NCBI GenBank assembly: GCA_016938235.1
Contig: JAFGVA010000137.1
Location: 1-44,868 of the forward strand
Origin: Bacteroidales bacterium
GTDB taxonomy: Bacteria; Bacteroidota; Bacteroidia; Bacteroidales; UBA10428
Direction of reading: 5' to 3'
DNA: 44,868 nt
Of the stretch, positions 1 to 8,585 are shown in pieces; positions within the stretch are counted from its first letter, which is position 1; each line of letters starts with the position of its first letter. The position numbers and the translations under genes were made by a program. Below the pieces are notes generated by a model. It was not told the DNA's origin, did not search any database, and was given only the letters and a program-made list of their open reading frames with translations.

Positions 1-57
1 AAGAAAACATCGACAAAAAAGGCTTTATCATATGAATTACAAACGATTATAGCTTAA
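1..57 (+). CDS. C-terminal tail of an upstream gene, possibly an ECF sigma factor (partial)
   Basis: The frame starting at base 1 is open for 18 codons and stops at 55-57, ending ...SYELQTIIA. It is cut by the left edge. The tail carries no domain signature. The suggestion that it is an ECF sigma factor rests only on position: FecR-type anti-sigma genes in Bacteroidota normally follow their FecI-like sigma gene, and a fecR gene starts 130 bp downstream. Confidence 0.35.
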   Translation, partial: KKTSTKKALSYELQTIIA

Positions 58-186
58 CTAAACGACATTGATTCTCAATTCTCAATTATACATTACTCAT
101 TTTACATTTTACATTAAAAAATCCACCCCACTTCACCCTATTTCAAATTCTTCCTGTTCTATACATAAACAAAGTCATGTTTGAAT
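58..186 (+). repeat. AT-rich spacer with short tandem repeats
   Basis: The spacer before fecR holds two exact copies of ATTCTCA (71-84) followed by several TTTTACATT-like units (about 92-115). The pattern looks like slippage-prone filler rather than a coding or structured element. No TAnnTTTG promoter box was found, so the downstream fecR may be co-transcribed with the gene at the left edge or be read from an ECF-type promoter that cannot be recognised by eye. Confidence 0.45.
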
Positions 187-1377
187 ATGAAAAACATTGA
201 TAAATTTAAAATTGCAGAGTTGATTGTTGCAGAGCTAAAGGGAGAGCTTTCAGAGTCCGACAGGAATTTACTAAACAAATGGAAAAATGATAGCTCCGAA
301 AACCTAAATCTGTATAACAAGATTGTTGATGAAAACAATATAGCAAAGAAAATCACAGCTATTCATAATACCGAAAAAGAAGAAGCATGGAACAGGCTTG
401 ATAAAGAATTGCAGGAAACTAAACCGAATAAAATACCATTTAGAAGCATTTTGAAATTTGCCGCTGCTGCAGCAGTTATCCTGTTTATCTCCGGAACATA
501 CCTATTCCTGAAACATAACTCAATACCTGGAAACGAAAAGGCGCAATCAATCGAAAAACTTATTGTTTCAGGAACCCGGAAAGCAATACTAACCACATCT
601 GACAACCAAAAAATTGAGCTGGGAAATGCACCAAAGAAAAGAGTCTTTCAGCTTAGAAAAACTTCCGTATCGGATACAAACAGCACTTTAACATTTCAGA
701 CTGCAGGAGAAGAAAAACCCAACCAGCTAACCGAAATAGCATTGAATACGATTGAAACACCCAGGGGAGGAGAATACTCCATAATACTTTCCGAAGGAAC
801 AAAGGTGTATCTGAATGCAGAAACCAGGTTTATATTTCCTGAAGTATTTACCGGAAAAACCCGCGAAGTTGAGTTGGAAGGCGAGGCCTATTTTGAGGTT
901 ACAAAGAATATGAATCAACCTTTCATAGTAAGAACCGAGAATTTTAATATCAGGGTTTATGGTACATCCTTTAATGTATCGGCATACGTTGAAGACAAAA
1001 CTGACCACACAACACTTATCGAGGGCAGTGTTGAATTATTTAAAGATGATAATTATAAAGTGAAGCTTGAACCCGGTCAGCAGGCTGGATACGATAAATC
1101 TACTACAGAGTTTTATTCAAAAGAGGTGGAAACTTATTTGTATACCGACTGGAAAGATGGCCTCTTCGTATTCGATAATGAATCTCTTGAAAATATTATG
1201 AATCGACTTACCCGCTGGTATGATTTTAATACTGAATACTTGGATGATAAAGCAAGAAATTATCACTTCACAGGCACATTAAACAGGTACGATAGTGTTG
1301 ATAAGATTCTAAAAATGATTGCCTTGACTAGCAACATTTCCTTCGAAATTAAATCGGATAAAATAATAGTGAAATAA
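187..1377 (+). CDS. FecR family anti-sigma factor / transmembrane signal transducer
   Basis: This is an inner-membrane protein that would hold an ECF sigma factor and receive a signal from a TonB-dependent receptor with an STN domain. The N-terminal part (about 1-80) is cytoplasmic and holds the usual small anti-sigma segment. One membrane span lies at about 88-108 (AAAAAVILFISGTYLF). The periplasmic FecR domain is at about 188-288 (TPRGGEYSIILSEGTKVYLN ... GEAYFEV ... GTSFNVSAY), and a DUF4974-type C-terminal domain at about 318-396. Total 396 residues, the usual length for the Bacteroidota form. The ATG at 187 is chosen over an in-frame TTG at 181. Two STN-containing receptors follow directly, which supports the role. 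Confidence 0.93.
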   Translation: MKNIDKFKIAELIVAELKGELSESDRNLLNKWKNDSSENLNLYNKIVDENNIAKKITAIHNTEKEEAWNRLDKELQETKPNKIPFRSILKFAAAAAVILFISGTYLFLKHNSIPGNEKAQSIEKLIVSGTRKAILTTSDNQKIELGNAPKKRVFQLRKTSVSDTNSTLTFQTAGEEKPNQLTEIALNTIETPRGGEYSIILSEGTKVYLNAETRFIFPEVFTGKTREVELEGEAYFEVTKNMNQPFIVRTENFNIRVYGTSFNVSAYVEDKTDHTTLIEGSVELFKDDNYKVKLEPGQQAGYDKSTTEFYSKEVETYLYTDWKDGLFVFDNESLENIMNRLTRWYDFNTEYLDDKARNYHFTGTLNRYDSVDKILKMIALTSNISFEIKSDKIIVK

Positions 1378-1384
1378 AATAATA

Positions 1385-1410
1385 ACAGGAGATGCAGCAA
1401 CATCTCCTGT
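1385..1410 (+). other. Perfect 10-bp hairpin between fecR and the first TonB receptor
   Basis: ACAGGAGATG (1385-1394) and CATCTCCTGT (1401-1410) are exact reverse complements around a 6-nt loop. It sits 8 bp after the fecR stop and 54 bp before the receptor start. No T-run follows on the plus strand, so it is not a classical intrinsic terminator in the operon direction. It could be a processing or stability hairpin, or a partial attenuator that sets the receptor to FecR ratio. Confidence 0.7.
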
Positions 1411-1464
1411 CAGTTATAATTCCAAATTAAGCATTTGAAGTGAAATTAAAACGCATTTAAAATT

Positions 1465-4134
1465 ATGAAAAAAAGAGTAAAAAAGCTAAAAAAACCGCGA
1501 GGCATCCCTTTCCATAGTGTAGGGACTGGGCTGCTGTTTTTAATGGCTCTAACCTTTCTGTTGTTGCCTTCAATAACATTGTACAGTCAATCACAAACAA
1601 TATCTGTTAAAATTGAAAACGGAAGCTTTGAAGATGTCCTAAAAGAAATAAGAAAGCAAACTGGAATGAATTACCTCTTTAATGAGGAACAATTGCAAAA
1701 TGCGAAAACAAATACAATTTCTATCAAAATTGAGAAGGCAAGTGTAGAAGAAGTTTTAAAGTTGTGTTTCAAAGATTCTGGTTTGACTTTCGAAATTATT
1801 GATGATGTAATTATTATTAAACCTAATATTCAGAAGCAAAAGCCTTTAGTACAAGTGATTCGTGGTAGAGTTTTGGATTCTGAAACAGAATTGCCACTAC
1901 CTTTTGCCAGTGTGGTTATTTCAACAACAAGTCCCCTAATGGGCGCTACAACAGATGAGAATGGAGTTTTTCGACTTGAAAAGGTGCCTGTTGGGAGACA
2001 CAACATAACCGTATCATACCTTGGTTATGAAACAAAGATAATTCCTGAGCTCATGCTTACAACAGGTAAGGAGTTTGTCCTGAATATCAAGCTTAAGGAA
2101 GAAGCTTCCGAAATGGATGAGGTTGTAGTGAAAGCATATACCAAAAAGGATAAACCACTCAACAGCATGACAACAGTAAGTGCCAGAACTTTTTCTGTTG
2201 AAGAAACCCAGCGTTATGCCGGTGGTTTTGATGATCCGGCACGGTTAGCCTCTGCTTTTGCCGGTATTTCAACAACCGGCGATCAAAGCAACAACGGAAT
2301 TGTTATAAGGGGAAACGCACCAAAAGGCCTGCTCTGGAGAATGGAAGGAGTTGATATACCAAATCCGAATCATTTTAAGGAGTGGGCAATGATTGGGGCA
2401 GGTGGTATTTCGGCTCTTAGCAGTCTTATGCTGTCAGATTCCGATTTTCTGACAGGAGCATTCCCTGCACAATATGGCAATGCTCTTTCCGGTGTTTTTG
2501 ATCTTAAACTACGATCTGGAAACAACGAAAAGCATGAACAAGCATTTCAGGCTGGTGCCATAGGGCTTGATTTCTCCTCCGAGGGTCCTTTATCTTCAAA
2601 TAAAAAAGCATCCTATGTGTTTAATTACAGGTATTCAACATTTGGAATAATAAAACTCATACTACCCGATTATGTTCCTAGTATGAATTACCAGGATTTT
2701 TGTTTCAAGCTGAATTTTCCAACCAATAAGGCCGGCATATTTTCTGTATGGGGTCTCGGATTTATCGACAAATCAATTTCAGAAATTAATACTGATACTG
2801 CAACCTGGAGCAATATAGTTAATCAGCAGGATTATACTACAAGGTTAAAAGTTGGTGTTGCCGGAATAAATCACAACTACATCATTGGAAGCAAAGCATT
2901 CATTAAATCTTCGGTGTCAGTTTCCAGTGATTATTTTAGTTATGATGAGGATTATGTTGATTATGACCTGACTCATTATCAACAAATTCAAATAGAAAAC
3001 AGTAATCCTAAATTCAATTTCTCATCTACTGTGAATTATAAAACCGGGGCAAGGCATACTAACCGAACCGGTGTGGTTTTCAGTAACACCAACTATAATA
3101 CAAATATTATGTATGCCCCTATTGTAGGTGCTGATTTGGAATCAGCTGTCAATCAAACAGGGGAGACTATGATTTATCAGTTTTTCACACAATCTAAAGT
3201 TTTATTGGGTAGCAGGTTTACTTCAAACATTGGATTGCATAGCCAGTATACTGGATTGAATAATGAATTTGTTGTAGAACCCAGAATGGGTATTACTTAT
3301 GATATTTCTGAAAGACAATCTGTTAGCCTTGCATATGGCAAACACTCAATGATTGAGCCATTGTTTATCTATTTTGCTGATGTATATAAGGAAAACAATC
3401 TTTTACAACCAAACAGAGATTTGCATGTCACCAAAGCTCATCATTTTATAGCTGCCTATGATTTTAGTATCACTCCAGGTCTCAGGTTAAAAATTGAACC
3501 CTATTACCAGTATTTATATGATGTACCTGTAACACCCGACAGTAGTTTCTCGACCATTAATCTTGCAAGGGAGTTTTATATTACCAGCGAACTTAATAAT
3601 GAAGGTACCGGAACCAATATTGGAATTGATTTCACGCTGGAACGGTTTTTAAAAGATGGATACTACTACTTGATTACCGCATCCATATTCGACTCAAAGT
3701 ATACAGGGGGCGATGGTATTGAACGGAATACCATGTATAACAGTAGCTATGTTTTTAATTTTCTTTTCGGTAAAGAATGGGTATTGGGTAATTTAAAAAA
3801 CAAAATTTTAAGTGCCAGTGGTAAGTTGAATTTTAATGGAGGATGCTGGTTTACTCCCGCTATAAGCGATTTTCCCTATCAGAAAGGAGATCAGGTAATC
3901 CTTGATTATTCAAATCCGTTTTCATATCAAGGTCCTCTTGCTTACAAGGTTGATGCTACCGTGAATTATCGTATTAACAGGAAAAAATCTGCAGGCACCT
4001 GGACACTACATGTCATTAATTTAGTAACAAGTAAAACGTTTTATGGCTTTGTTTACGACTATAAAAAAGGCAAGGTAACTGAATATAAAAACTATGTAGT
4101 TGTGCCAAGCCTAAGTTACAAGATAGAATTTTAA
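1465..4134 (+). CDS. TonB-dependent outer-membrane receptor with STN domain (copy 1)
   Basis: This is an outer-membrane transporter/transducer of 889 residues. It has a long basic n-region and signal peptide (1-42), an STN domain (about 45-120) expected to contact the periplasmic part of FecR, a carboxypeptidase-regulatory-like beta-sandwich (about 133-215, IRGRVLDSETELPLPFASVV), a plug (about 235-350, IVIRGNAPKGL ... FPAQYGNALSGVFDLKLRSG), and a 22-strand type barrel to the C-terminal aromatic end YKIEF. The substrate cannot be inferred. No SusD partner follows, so this is not a Sus-type glycan importer. A paralog follows 55 bp downstream. Together with fecR this forms a cell-surface signalling locus. 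Confidence 0.94.
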   Translation: MKKRVKKLKKPRGIPFHSVGTGLLFLMALTFLLLPSITLYSQSQTISVKIENGSFEDVLKEIRKQTGMNYLFNEEQLQNAKTNTISIKIEKASVEEVLKLCFKDSGLTFEIIDDVIIIKPNIQKQKPLVQVIRGRVLDSETELPLPFASVVISTTSPLMGATTDENGVFRLEKVPVGRHNITVSYLGYETKIIPELMLTTGKEFVLNIKLKEEASEMDEVVVKAYTKKDKPLNSMTTVSARTFSVEETQRYAGGFDDPARLASAFAGISTTGDQSNNGIVIRGNAPKGLLWRMEGVDIPNPNHFKEWAMIGAGGISALSSLMLSDSDFLTGAFPAQYGNALSGVFDLKLRSGNNEKHEQAFQAGAIGLDFSSEGPLSSNKKASYVFNYRYSTFGIIKLILPDYVPSMNYQDFCFKLNFPTNKAGIFSVWGLGFIDKSISEINTDTATWSNIVNQQDYTTRLKVGVAGINHNYIIGSKAFIKSSVSVSSDYFSYDEDYVDYDLTHYQQIQIENSNPKFNFSSTVNYKTGARHTNRTGVVFSNTNYNTNIMYAPIVGADLESAVNQTGETMIYQFFTQSKVLLGSRFTSNIGLHSQYTGLNNEFVVEPRMGITYDISERQSVSLAYGKHSMIEPLFIYFADVYKENNLLQPNRDLHVTKAHHFIAAYDFSITPGLRLKIEPYYQYLYDVPVTPDSSFSTINLAREFYITSELNNEGTGTNIGIDFTLERFLKDGYYYLITASIFDSKYTGGDGIERNTMYNSSYVFNFLFGKEWVLGNLKNKILSASGKLNFNGGCWFTPAISDFPYQKGDQVILDYSNPFSYQGPLAYKVDATVNYRINRKKSAGTWTLHVINLVTSKTFYGFVYDYKKGKVTEYKNYVVVPSLSYKIEF

Positions 4135-4189
4135 TAAACCTTAGCTTGTTATTAAAAAGTTGATTGTTGAATCTCAAAATTATAACAAA

Positions 4190-6859
4190 ATGTTTACATA
4201 TCATATATATAATAAAAGAGTTATTCGTGAAAGAAAACAGAAGCATAAAGATATGAAACTATGGTTTCTTATTTATTTCATAGCTTTTATCATACTCCCG
4301 GTTAACCTTCTAGCACAGGAAAAAAGAGTGACCCTATCACTTGAAAATGCGGGGATTGAAGTGTTTCTTAAGGAAATTCAAAAACAGACAGGTATAAATT
4401 ATTTATACAATAACGAACTAATTTCAAAGAATTATCAAATAAGTATTAGTGCTAGAAACGAGGTGGTTAGCAGTGTTATGAATAAAAGTTTTAAAGATCT
4501 TGATATTTCATATAAAATTGAAAATGATGTAATTGTTATCACTCCAAAAATTCAGGAGCAAAAACTGTTAGTGCAAGTGATTCGAGGTAGAGTGCTGGAT
4601 TCTGAGACAGAACTGCCGTTGCCCTTTGCCAGCGTGGTTATAACAACCACAAATCCACAGATTGGTACCACAGCAGACGAAGAAGGTTATTTTCGAATCG
4701 AAAATGTCCCCATTGGCAGGCATAATATTCAGGTGTCTTTTGTTGGTTACGAATCGCAGTTATTGCCCGAATTGATGGTAACCACAGGAAAGGAACTGGT
4801 GTTGAATGTTAAACTTAAAGAAACCATTTCTGAGCTAAAGGAAATACAGATCAAAGCATTTACAAAAAAAGATAAACCGCTAAACAGTATGTCGACCCTG
4901 AGTGCGCGCACTTTTTCTGTTGAGGAAGCACGCAGGTATGCCGGAGGTTTTGATGATCCTGGAAGGCTTGCAGCTTCTTTTGCCGGTATAACTACTGATA
5001 ACTCGCGCGATAATACCATTATAATTCGCGGGAATGCTCCCAAAGGGCTGCAATGGAGGCTCGAAGGTGTGGAGGTATCGAACCCAAACCACTTTGCCAA
5101 CCTTGGCACCTTTGGTGGAGGAGGAATTTCGGCATTAAGCGCGTTAGTGTTAGGGATTTCTGATTTTTTTACCGGTGCTTTTCCTGCCGAATATGGTAAT
5201 GCCATGTCAGGGGTTTTCGATATTAAGATTCGAAATGGAAACAATGAAAACTATGAGCATGCTTTCCAGTTAGGAACAATGGGTGTCGACCTGTCATCGG
5301 AAGGCCCGCTAAGCAAACAATCAAAGGCTTCTTATCTGTTTAATTACCGGTATTCAACCTTTGGGCTGATGAAGGAGGTGTTTCCTGAGGATTTAAAGGA
5401 CTTTCTGCCGGTTTACCAGGATTTATGTTTCAAAATAAATGTACCGACAAAAAAAGCCGGAGTATTTTCTCTCTGGGGACTGGCACTGACAGATATAAGT
5501 ACTTTTCCTGCTGCAAGCGATACTGCTGACTGGGAAATATACATAGACAGAATTGATAATGATGTTTCTCAGAGCATGGGCGTAATTGGACTGAACCACA
5601 GGTATATATTGGGAGATAAAACCTGGATAAATACTTCCCTGGCAGCTTCCGGGGATTTAATGGATTATGTCGACAGAATACTGGATTACAATCTGCAATT
5701 TAACGACTATAACACCAGTAAGATACTTACCTATAAATATACTTTTACTAGTGTTTTAAATCATAAATTCTCGGCAAGACACAGTAACCGTTCTGGATTC
5801 ATCATCGACAACATGAATTATGATCTTGACCTGAAATATGCTCCTGTTATAGGACAAGGTTTGATTAGCCTGGCTGACCAGAATGATGCATTAAATAAGG
5901 CTCATTTCTTTACACAATCGAAATACAACCTGGGACCCAACATTTTGCTTAATGCAGGTATACACAGCCTTTTCTTTGATTTAAACAACGAATTTGTAGT
6001 TGAACCAAGAATTGGCTTGTCCTACGATTTGAATAATTCCCGTTCGGTAAGTATTGCTTATGGTAAACATTCCAGAATTGAGCCGATCACATTATACTTT
6101 ACAAAGGTTACTAACGGCAACATAATTACCAAACCCAACAAAAATTTAAAAGTTTCAAAAGCGCATCATTTTGTTGTAGCCTTCGATCAGAGTATTAATC
6201 AGAATTTGCGTCTGAAAATTGAACCTTACCTGCAACTTCTGTATGACGTTCCGGTAATACCCGACAGTAATTATTCAGTTATAAACCTCGAAACGGAATG
6301 GTATTATTTCGATAAGGAACTTATAAATACCGGTACAGGAAGAAACTATGGAATTGACCTTACACTGGAGCGATTTCTTAAAAACGGATATTATTATTTG
6401 TTTACTGCTTCGTTTTTCGATTCGAAATACAAGGGAGATGATGGCGTTGAATACAATACCCGGTTTAATACACACTATGTAATTAACCTCTTGTATGGAA
6501 AAGAATGGGTAACAGGAGTCGATAAAAACAAGATTCTGGGAATAAATGCCAAACTAAACTTCTTTGGTGGCAGAAGATTCACACCAGTAAACCATGAACT
6601 TTCTGTTATTGAACAGGAGGTGGTTTATTTTTACTCGCAATTGTATAAAGAAAAAGAAAAAGATAAGCTTCATATAAACCTGACAATTAACTACAGAATC
6701 AATAAAGAAAAACATGCCAATATTTGGTCTTTTCAAATGGGGAACATTCTTTTAACCAAGGAAAATTTTGGTTACTACTTCAATTATAAAAAACAGAAAG
6801 TTGAGGCTTGGGAATTAGCAATTCCAACCCCTTTTTTAAGTTATAAAATAGAGTTTTAG
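4190..6859 (+). CDS. TonB-dependent outer-membrane receptor with STN domain (copy 2)
   Basis: A tandem paralog of the preceding receptor with the same domain order: signal region, STN (about 45-118), carboxypeptidase-regulatory-like domain (about 132-214), plug, barrel, C-terminal YKIEF. The regulatory-like domain and start of the plug are nearly identical to copy 1 (VQVIRGRVLDSETELPLPFA, then RYAGGFDDP), while the barrel loops diverge. That pattern suggests duplication followed by change of ligand. The ATG at 4190 gives 889 residues with a long basic n-region like copy 1. An ATG at 4253 (MKLWFLIYF) would give a shorter conventional signal peptide. An in-frame TTG at 4160 is rejected. Confidence 0.93.
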   Translation: MFTYHIYNKRVIRERKQKHKDMKLWFLIYFIAFIILPVNLLAQEKRVTLSLENAGIEVFLKEIQKQTGINYLYNNELISKNYQISISARNEVVSSVMNKSFKDLDISYKIENDVIVITPKIQEQKLLVQVIRGRVLDSETELPLPFASVVITTTNPQIGTTADEEGYFRIENVPIGRHNIQVSFVGYESQLLPELMVTTGKELVLNVKLKETISELKEIQIKAFTKKDKPLNSMSTLSARTFSVEEARRYAGGFDDPGRLAASFAGITTDNSRDNTIIIRGNAPKGLQWRLEGVEVSNPNHFANLGTFGGGGISALSALVLGISDFFTGAFPAEYGNAMSGVFDIKIRNGNNENYEHAFQLGTMGVDLSSEGPLSKQSKASYLFNYRYSTFGLMKEVFPEDLKDFLPVYQDLCFKINVPTKKAGVFSLWGLALTDISTFPAASDTADWEIYIDRIDNDVSQSMGVIGLNHRYILGDKTWINTSLAASGDLMDYVDRILDYNLQFNDYNTSKILTYKYTFTSVLNHKFSARHSNRSGFIIDNMNYDLDLKYAPVIGQGLISLADQNDALNKAHFFTQSKYNLGPNILLNAGIHSLFFDLNNEFVVEPRIGLSYDLNNSRSVSIAYGKHSRIEPITLYFTKVTNGNIITKPNKNLKVSKAHHFVVAFDQSINQNLRLKIEPYLQLLYDVPVIPDSNYSVINLETEWYYFDKELINTGTGRNYGIDLTLERFLKNGYYYLFTASFFDSKYKGDDGVEYNTRFNTHYVINLLYGKEWVTGVDKNKILGINAKLNFFGGRRFTPVNHELSVIEQEVVYFYSQLYKEKEKDKLHINLTINYRINKEKHANIWSFQMGNILLTKENFGYYFNYKKQKVEAWELAIPTPFLSYKIEF

Positions 6860-7043
6860 TAAGTTAAACCCTATTGCTTTATTGCTAGTTTCGCAAATTG
6901 AATAGTTTTTTTAGTGCTACCTTGATGCCGTTAATTGGAATGGATAGTTTGGTTTTTTCTTTAATTCATAAAATACGAATTTGAAAATTAATCACACGTA
7001 AAAACAATAAACCTATATTGTTTAATGGACCAGATTGTTGAAC

Positions 7044-7051
7044 TATCTTTA
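7044..7051 (+). promoter_or_regulatory. Weak Bacteroidota-type -7 box before the metalloprotease
   Basis: TATCTTTA matches TAnnTTTG at seven of eight positions, with a TTGT at 7018-7021 22 bp upstream. The ATG at 7078 lies 27 bp downstream. The gap 6860-7077 holds no other recognisable element. Confidence 0.3.
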
Positions 7052-7077
7052 TTTGCTGATAACAACCAAATCCCTTT

Positions 7078-7866
7078 ATGAAAACAAACCTGATATTGCT
7101 TGCAGTAGTAATTGTATTTTCAAGTTTTAAGTATGATTTAAGTGGCCCCTGGAATTTGACCCGGCAAGAAAACCTTGTGCTTTATACAAGACCTGAGGGT
7201 TTTTCCAAAACTCCTTCGCCCGATTCTGCAGATATCTGCAAAATAATTTCAGCACAGTTACAAGATATTAAAAAAGTTAACCAAATGCTGAAAACTTCTT
7301 TTAACAAAGAGCTTCGAATTTACCTCTTTAATTACGATGAGGCCAGGGAAAAAATAAGAACAAATGCAGGAGGCGGAGCAAAGGTGAAGATTTGTGAAAT
7401 GTATTTTACTTTCAATAAAGATCTGGCAAGTAAAATGGATGATTTTATAGGCATGCATGAGATTGTGCATATTGTAGCTGGTAATGAGCTTGGTTATCCT
7501 TCAACTGTTCTTATGAATGAAGGGTATGCCAATGCTGTCTCAAATGGATATAAGCTGAGATTATCCGAAGATGGCAGTATACAACGTACAACTTTGGAGC
7601 AATGGATGAATGATTTTATAGCAAACAATCAGATTATTAAACCCTCAGAATTGCTCATAAAGAGTGATAAAATACCAGAGCATGTGTTTTATCCTCAGGC
7701 CGGGTATTTCGTAAAATGGATGATGAACATGTATGGAGTTGAAACTACAAATACACTCTACACTTTAAAACCCCAGAAACTGAAGAAAAAATTATTCTTG
7801 ATTACCGGGAAAGAGTTTAATATTATTGAAAAGGAGTATCTGAACTACCTCATAAATAAACTGTAA
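7078..7866 (+). CDS. Exported zinc metalloprotease-like protein (HEIVH, gluzincin type)
   Basis: 262 residues with an N-terminal hydrophobic stretch (4-16) that looks like a signal peptide or anchor. HEIVH at 127-131 fits HExxH, with two zinc-ligand histidines and a catalytic Glu. NEGYA at 147-151 supplies a Glu 17 residues after the second His, the arrangement of gluzincin (peptidase MA-like) enzymes. The rest lacks features I can assign to a named family. It stands alone after a 218-bp gap behind the receptors, so a functional link to them is only positional. The substrate is unknown. Confidence 0.75.
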   Translation: MKTNLILLAVVIVFSSFKYDLSGPWNLTRQENLVLYTRPEGFSKTPSPDSADICKIISAQLQDIKKVNQMLKTSFNKELRIYLFNYDEAREKIRTNAGGGAKVKICEMYFTFNKDLASKMDDFIGMHEIVHIVAGNELGYPSTVLMNEGYANAVSNGYKLRLSEDGSIQRTTLEQWMNDFIANNQIIKPSELLIKSDKIPEHVFYPQAGYFVKWMMNMYGVETTNTLYTLKPQKLKKKLFLITGKEFNIIEKEYLNYLINKL

Positions 7867-7904
7867 ATCTTAAGTTTTCCTCATAAAAGCTGGTGGCTAA
7901 ATAC

Positions 7905-7912
7905 TAACTTTG
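7905..7912 (+). promoter_or_regulatory. Candidate -7 promoter box TAACTTTG
   Basis: Matches TAnnTTTG exactly and lies 49 bp before the ATG at 7961, in the 94-bp gap after the metalloprotease. No TTTG -33 element is evident at the expected distance. Confidence 0.4.
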
Positions 7913-7960
7913 TGGAATCAAGTTTTTTTTCTGATTAAGAATAATAATATCACATTATTG

Positions 7961-8542
7961 ATGAACAAATTTTTCTTCGCAGTTTTCATTTTTATTATAC
8001 CATTACACACCTTTTCTCAAGAAACCGAAAGCAATATTTATAGTGGTGGAATGTTGTTTTTTCAGCCAGGATATGCTGTTACGCATAACGGACATCAAGA
8101 AATTAGTGATATAAGTTTTGGTATAGGAGGTATACTTAGGTTTTATGTTTTTGATTACATTACTATAGGAGTTTTTGGAGGTTCTCAAAAATTAAATTAT
8201 AATTCATCCAATTCTCAGAATTCATATATTAATATTGGTTACGGTGGTCCATTTGTTGGATTCAGCCAAAAGTCAGGAAAGTTTCGTTATACCGTATCGG
8301 TTTTTGTCGGTGGAGGTACAATAAAAAATTTGCACATTGAAAACCAAATTCAGGAATTATTAGTTGATGCTCATTTATACAAAACGCCTACCGTAGTTGT
8401 TTCACCTATCATTAGCCTTGATTACGCATTAACTCAAAAATTATATTTGACGATGCAAACGGTTTGTTTGTCTGCAAAATTTATTGATGACAAGAAATTT
8501 CTTAACCCTGCCTTACAAATGGGAGTATTGTTTTTTCGATAA
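7961..8542 (+). CDS. Small exported protein, probable outer-membrane beta-barrel
   Basis: 193 residues beginning MNKFFFAVFIFIIPLHTFSQ, a clear signal peptide cleaved after about residue 20. The mature part alternates polar and hydrophobic residues, is rich in Gly, Tyr and Phe, and ends in FFR, as expected of a small 8-strand barrel. I recognise no named family. The ATG at 7961 is chosen. The in-frame TTG at 7910 would overlap the promoter box at 7905-7912 and place extra residues before the signal peptide. The next gene starts 43 bp downstream. Confidence 0.7.
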   Translation: MNKFFFAVFIFIIPLHTFSQETESNIYSGGMLFFQPGYAVTHNGHQEISDISFGIGGILRFYVFDYITIGVFGGSQKLNYNSSNSQNSYINIGYGGPFVGFSQKSGKFRYTVSVFVGGGTIKNLHIENQIQELLVDAHLYKTPTVVVSPIISLDYALTQKLYLTMQTVCLSAKFIDDKKFLNPALQMGVLFFR

Positions 8543-8585
8543 TAGACCTTATCTGAATCTATGTTTTACAAAATTAATTACTATA

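Noticed and set aside
4747-5244. 165-codon minus-strand frame inside the second receptor
   Set aside because: It is fully antisense to a well-supported TonB receptor, has no domain signature and reads as low-complexity Ser/Pro sequence.
8484-8585. Longer N-terminus for the aminotransferase
   Set aside because: The extension overlaps the upstream gene and lies outside the conserved family start.
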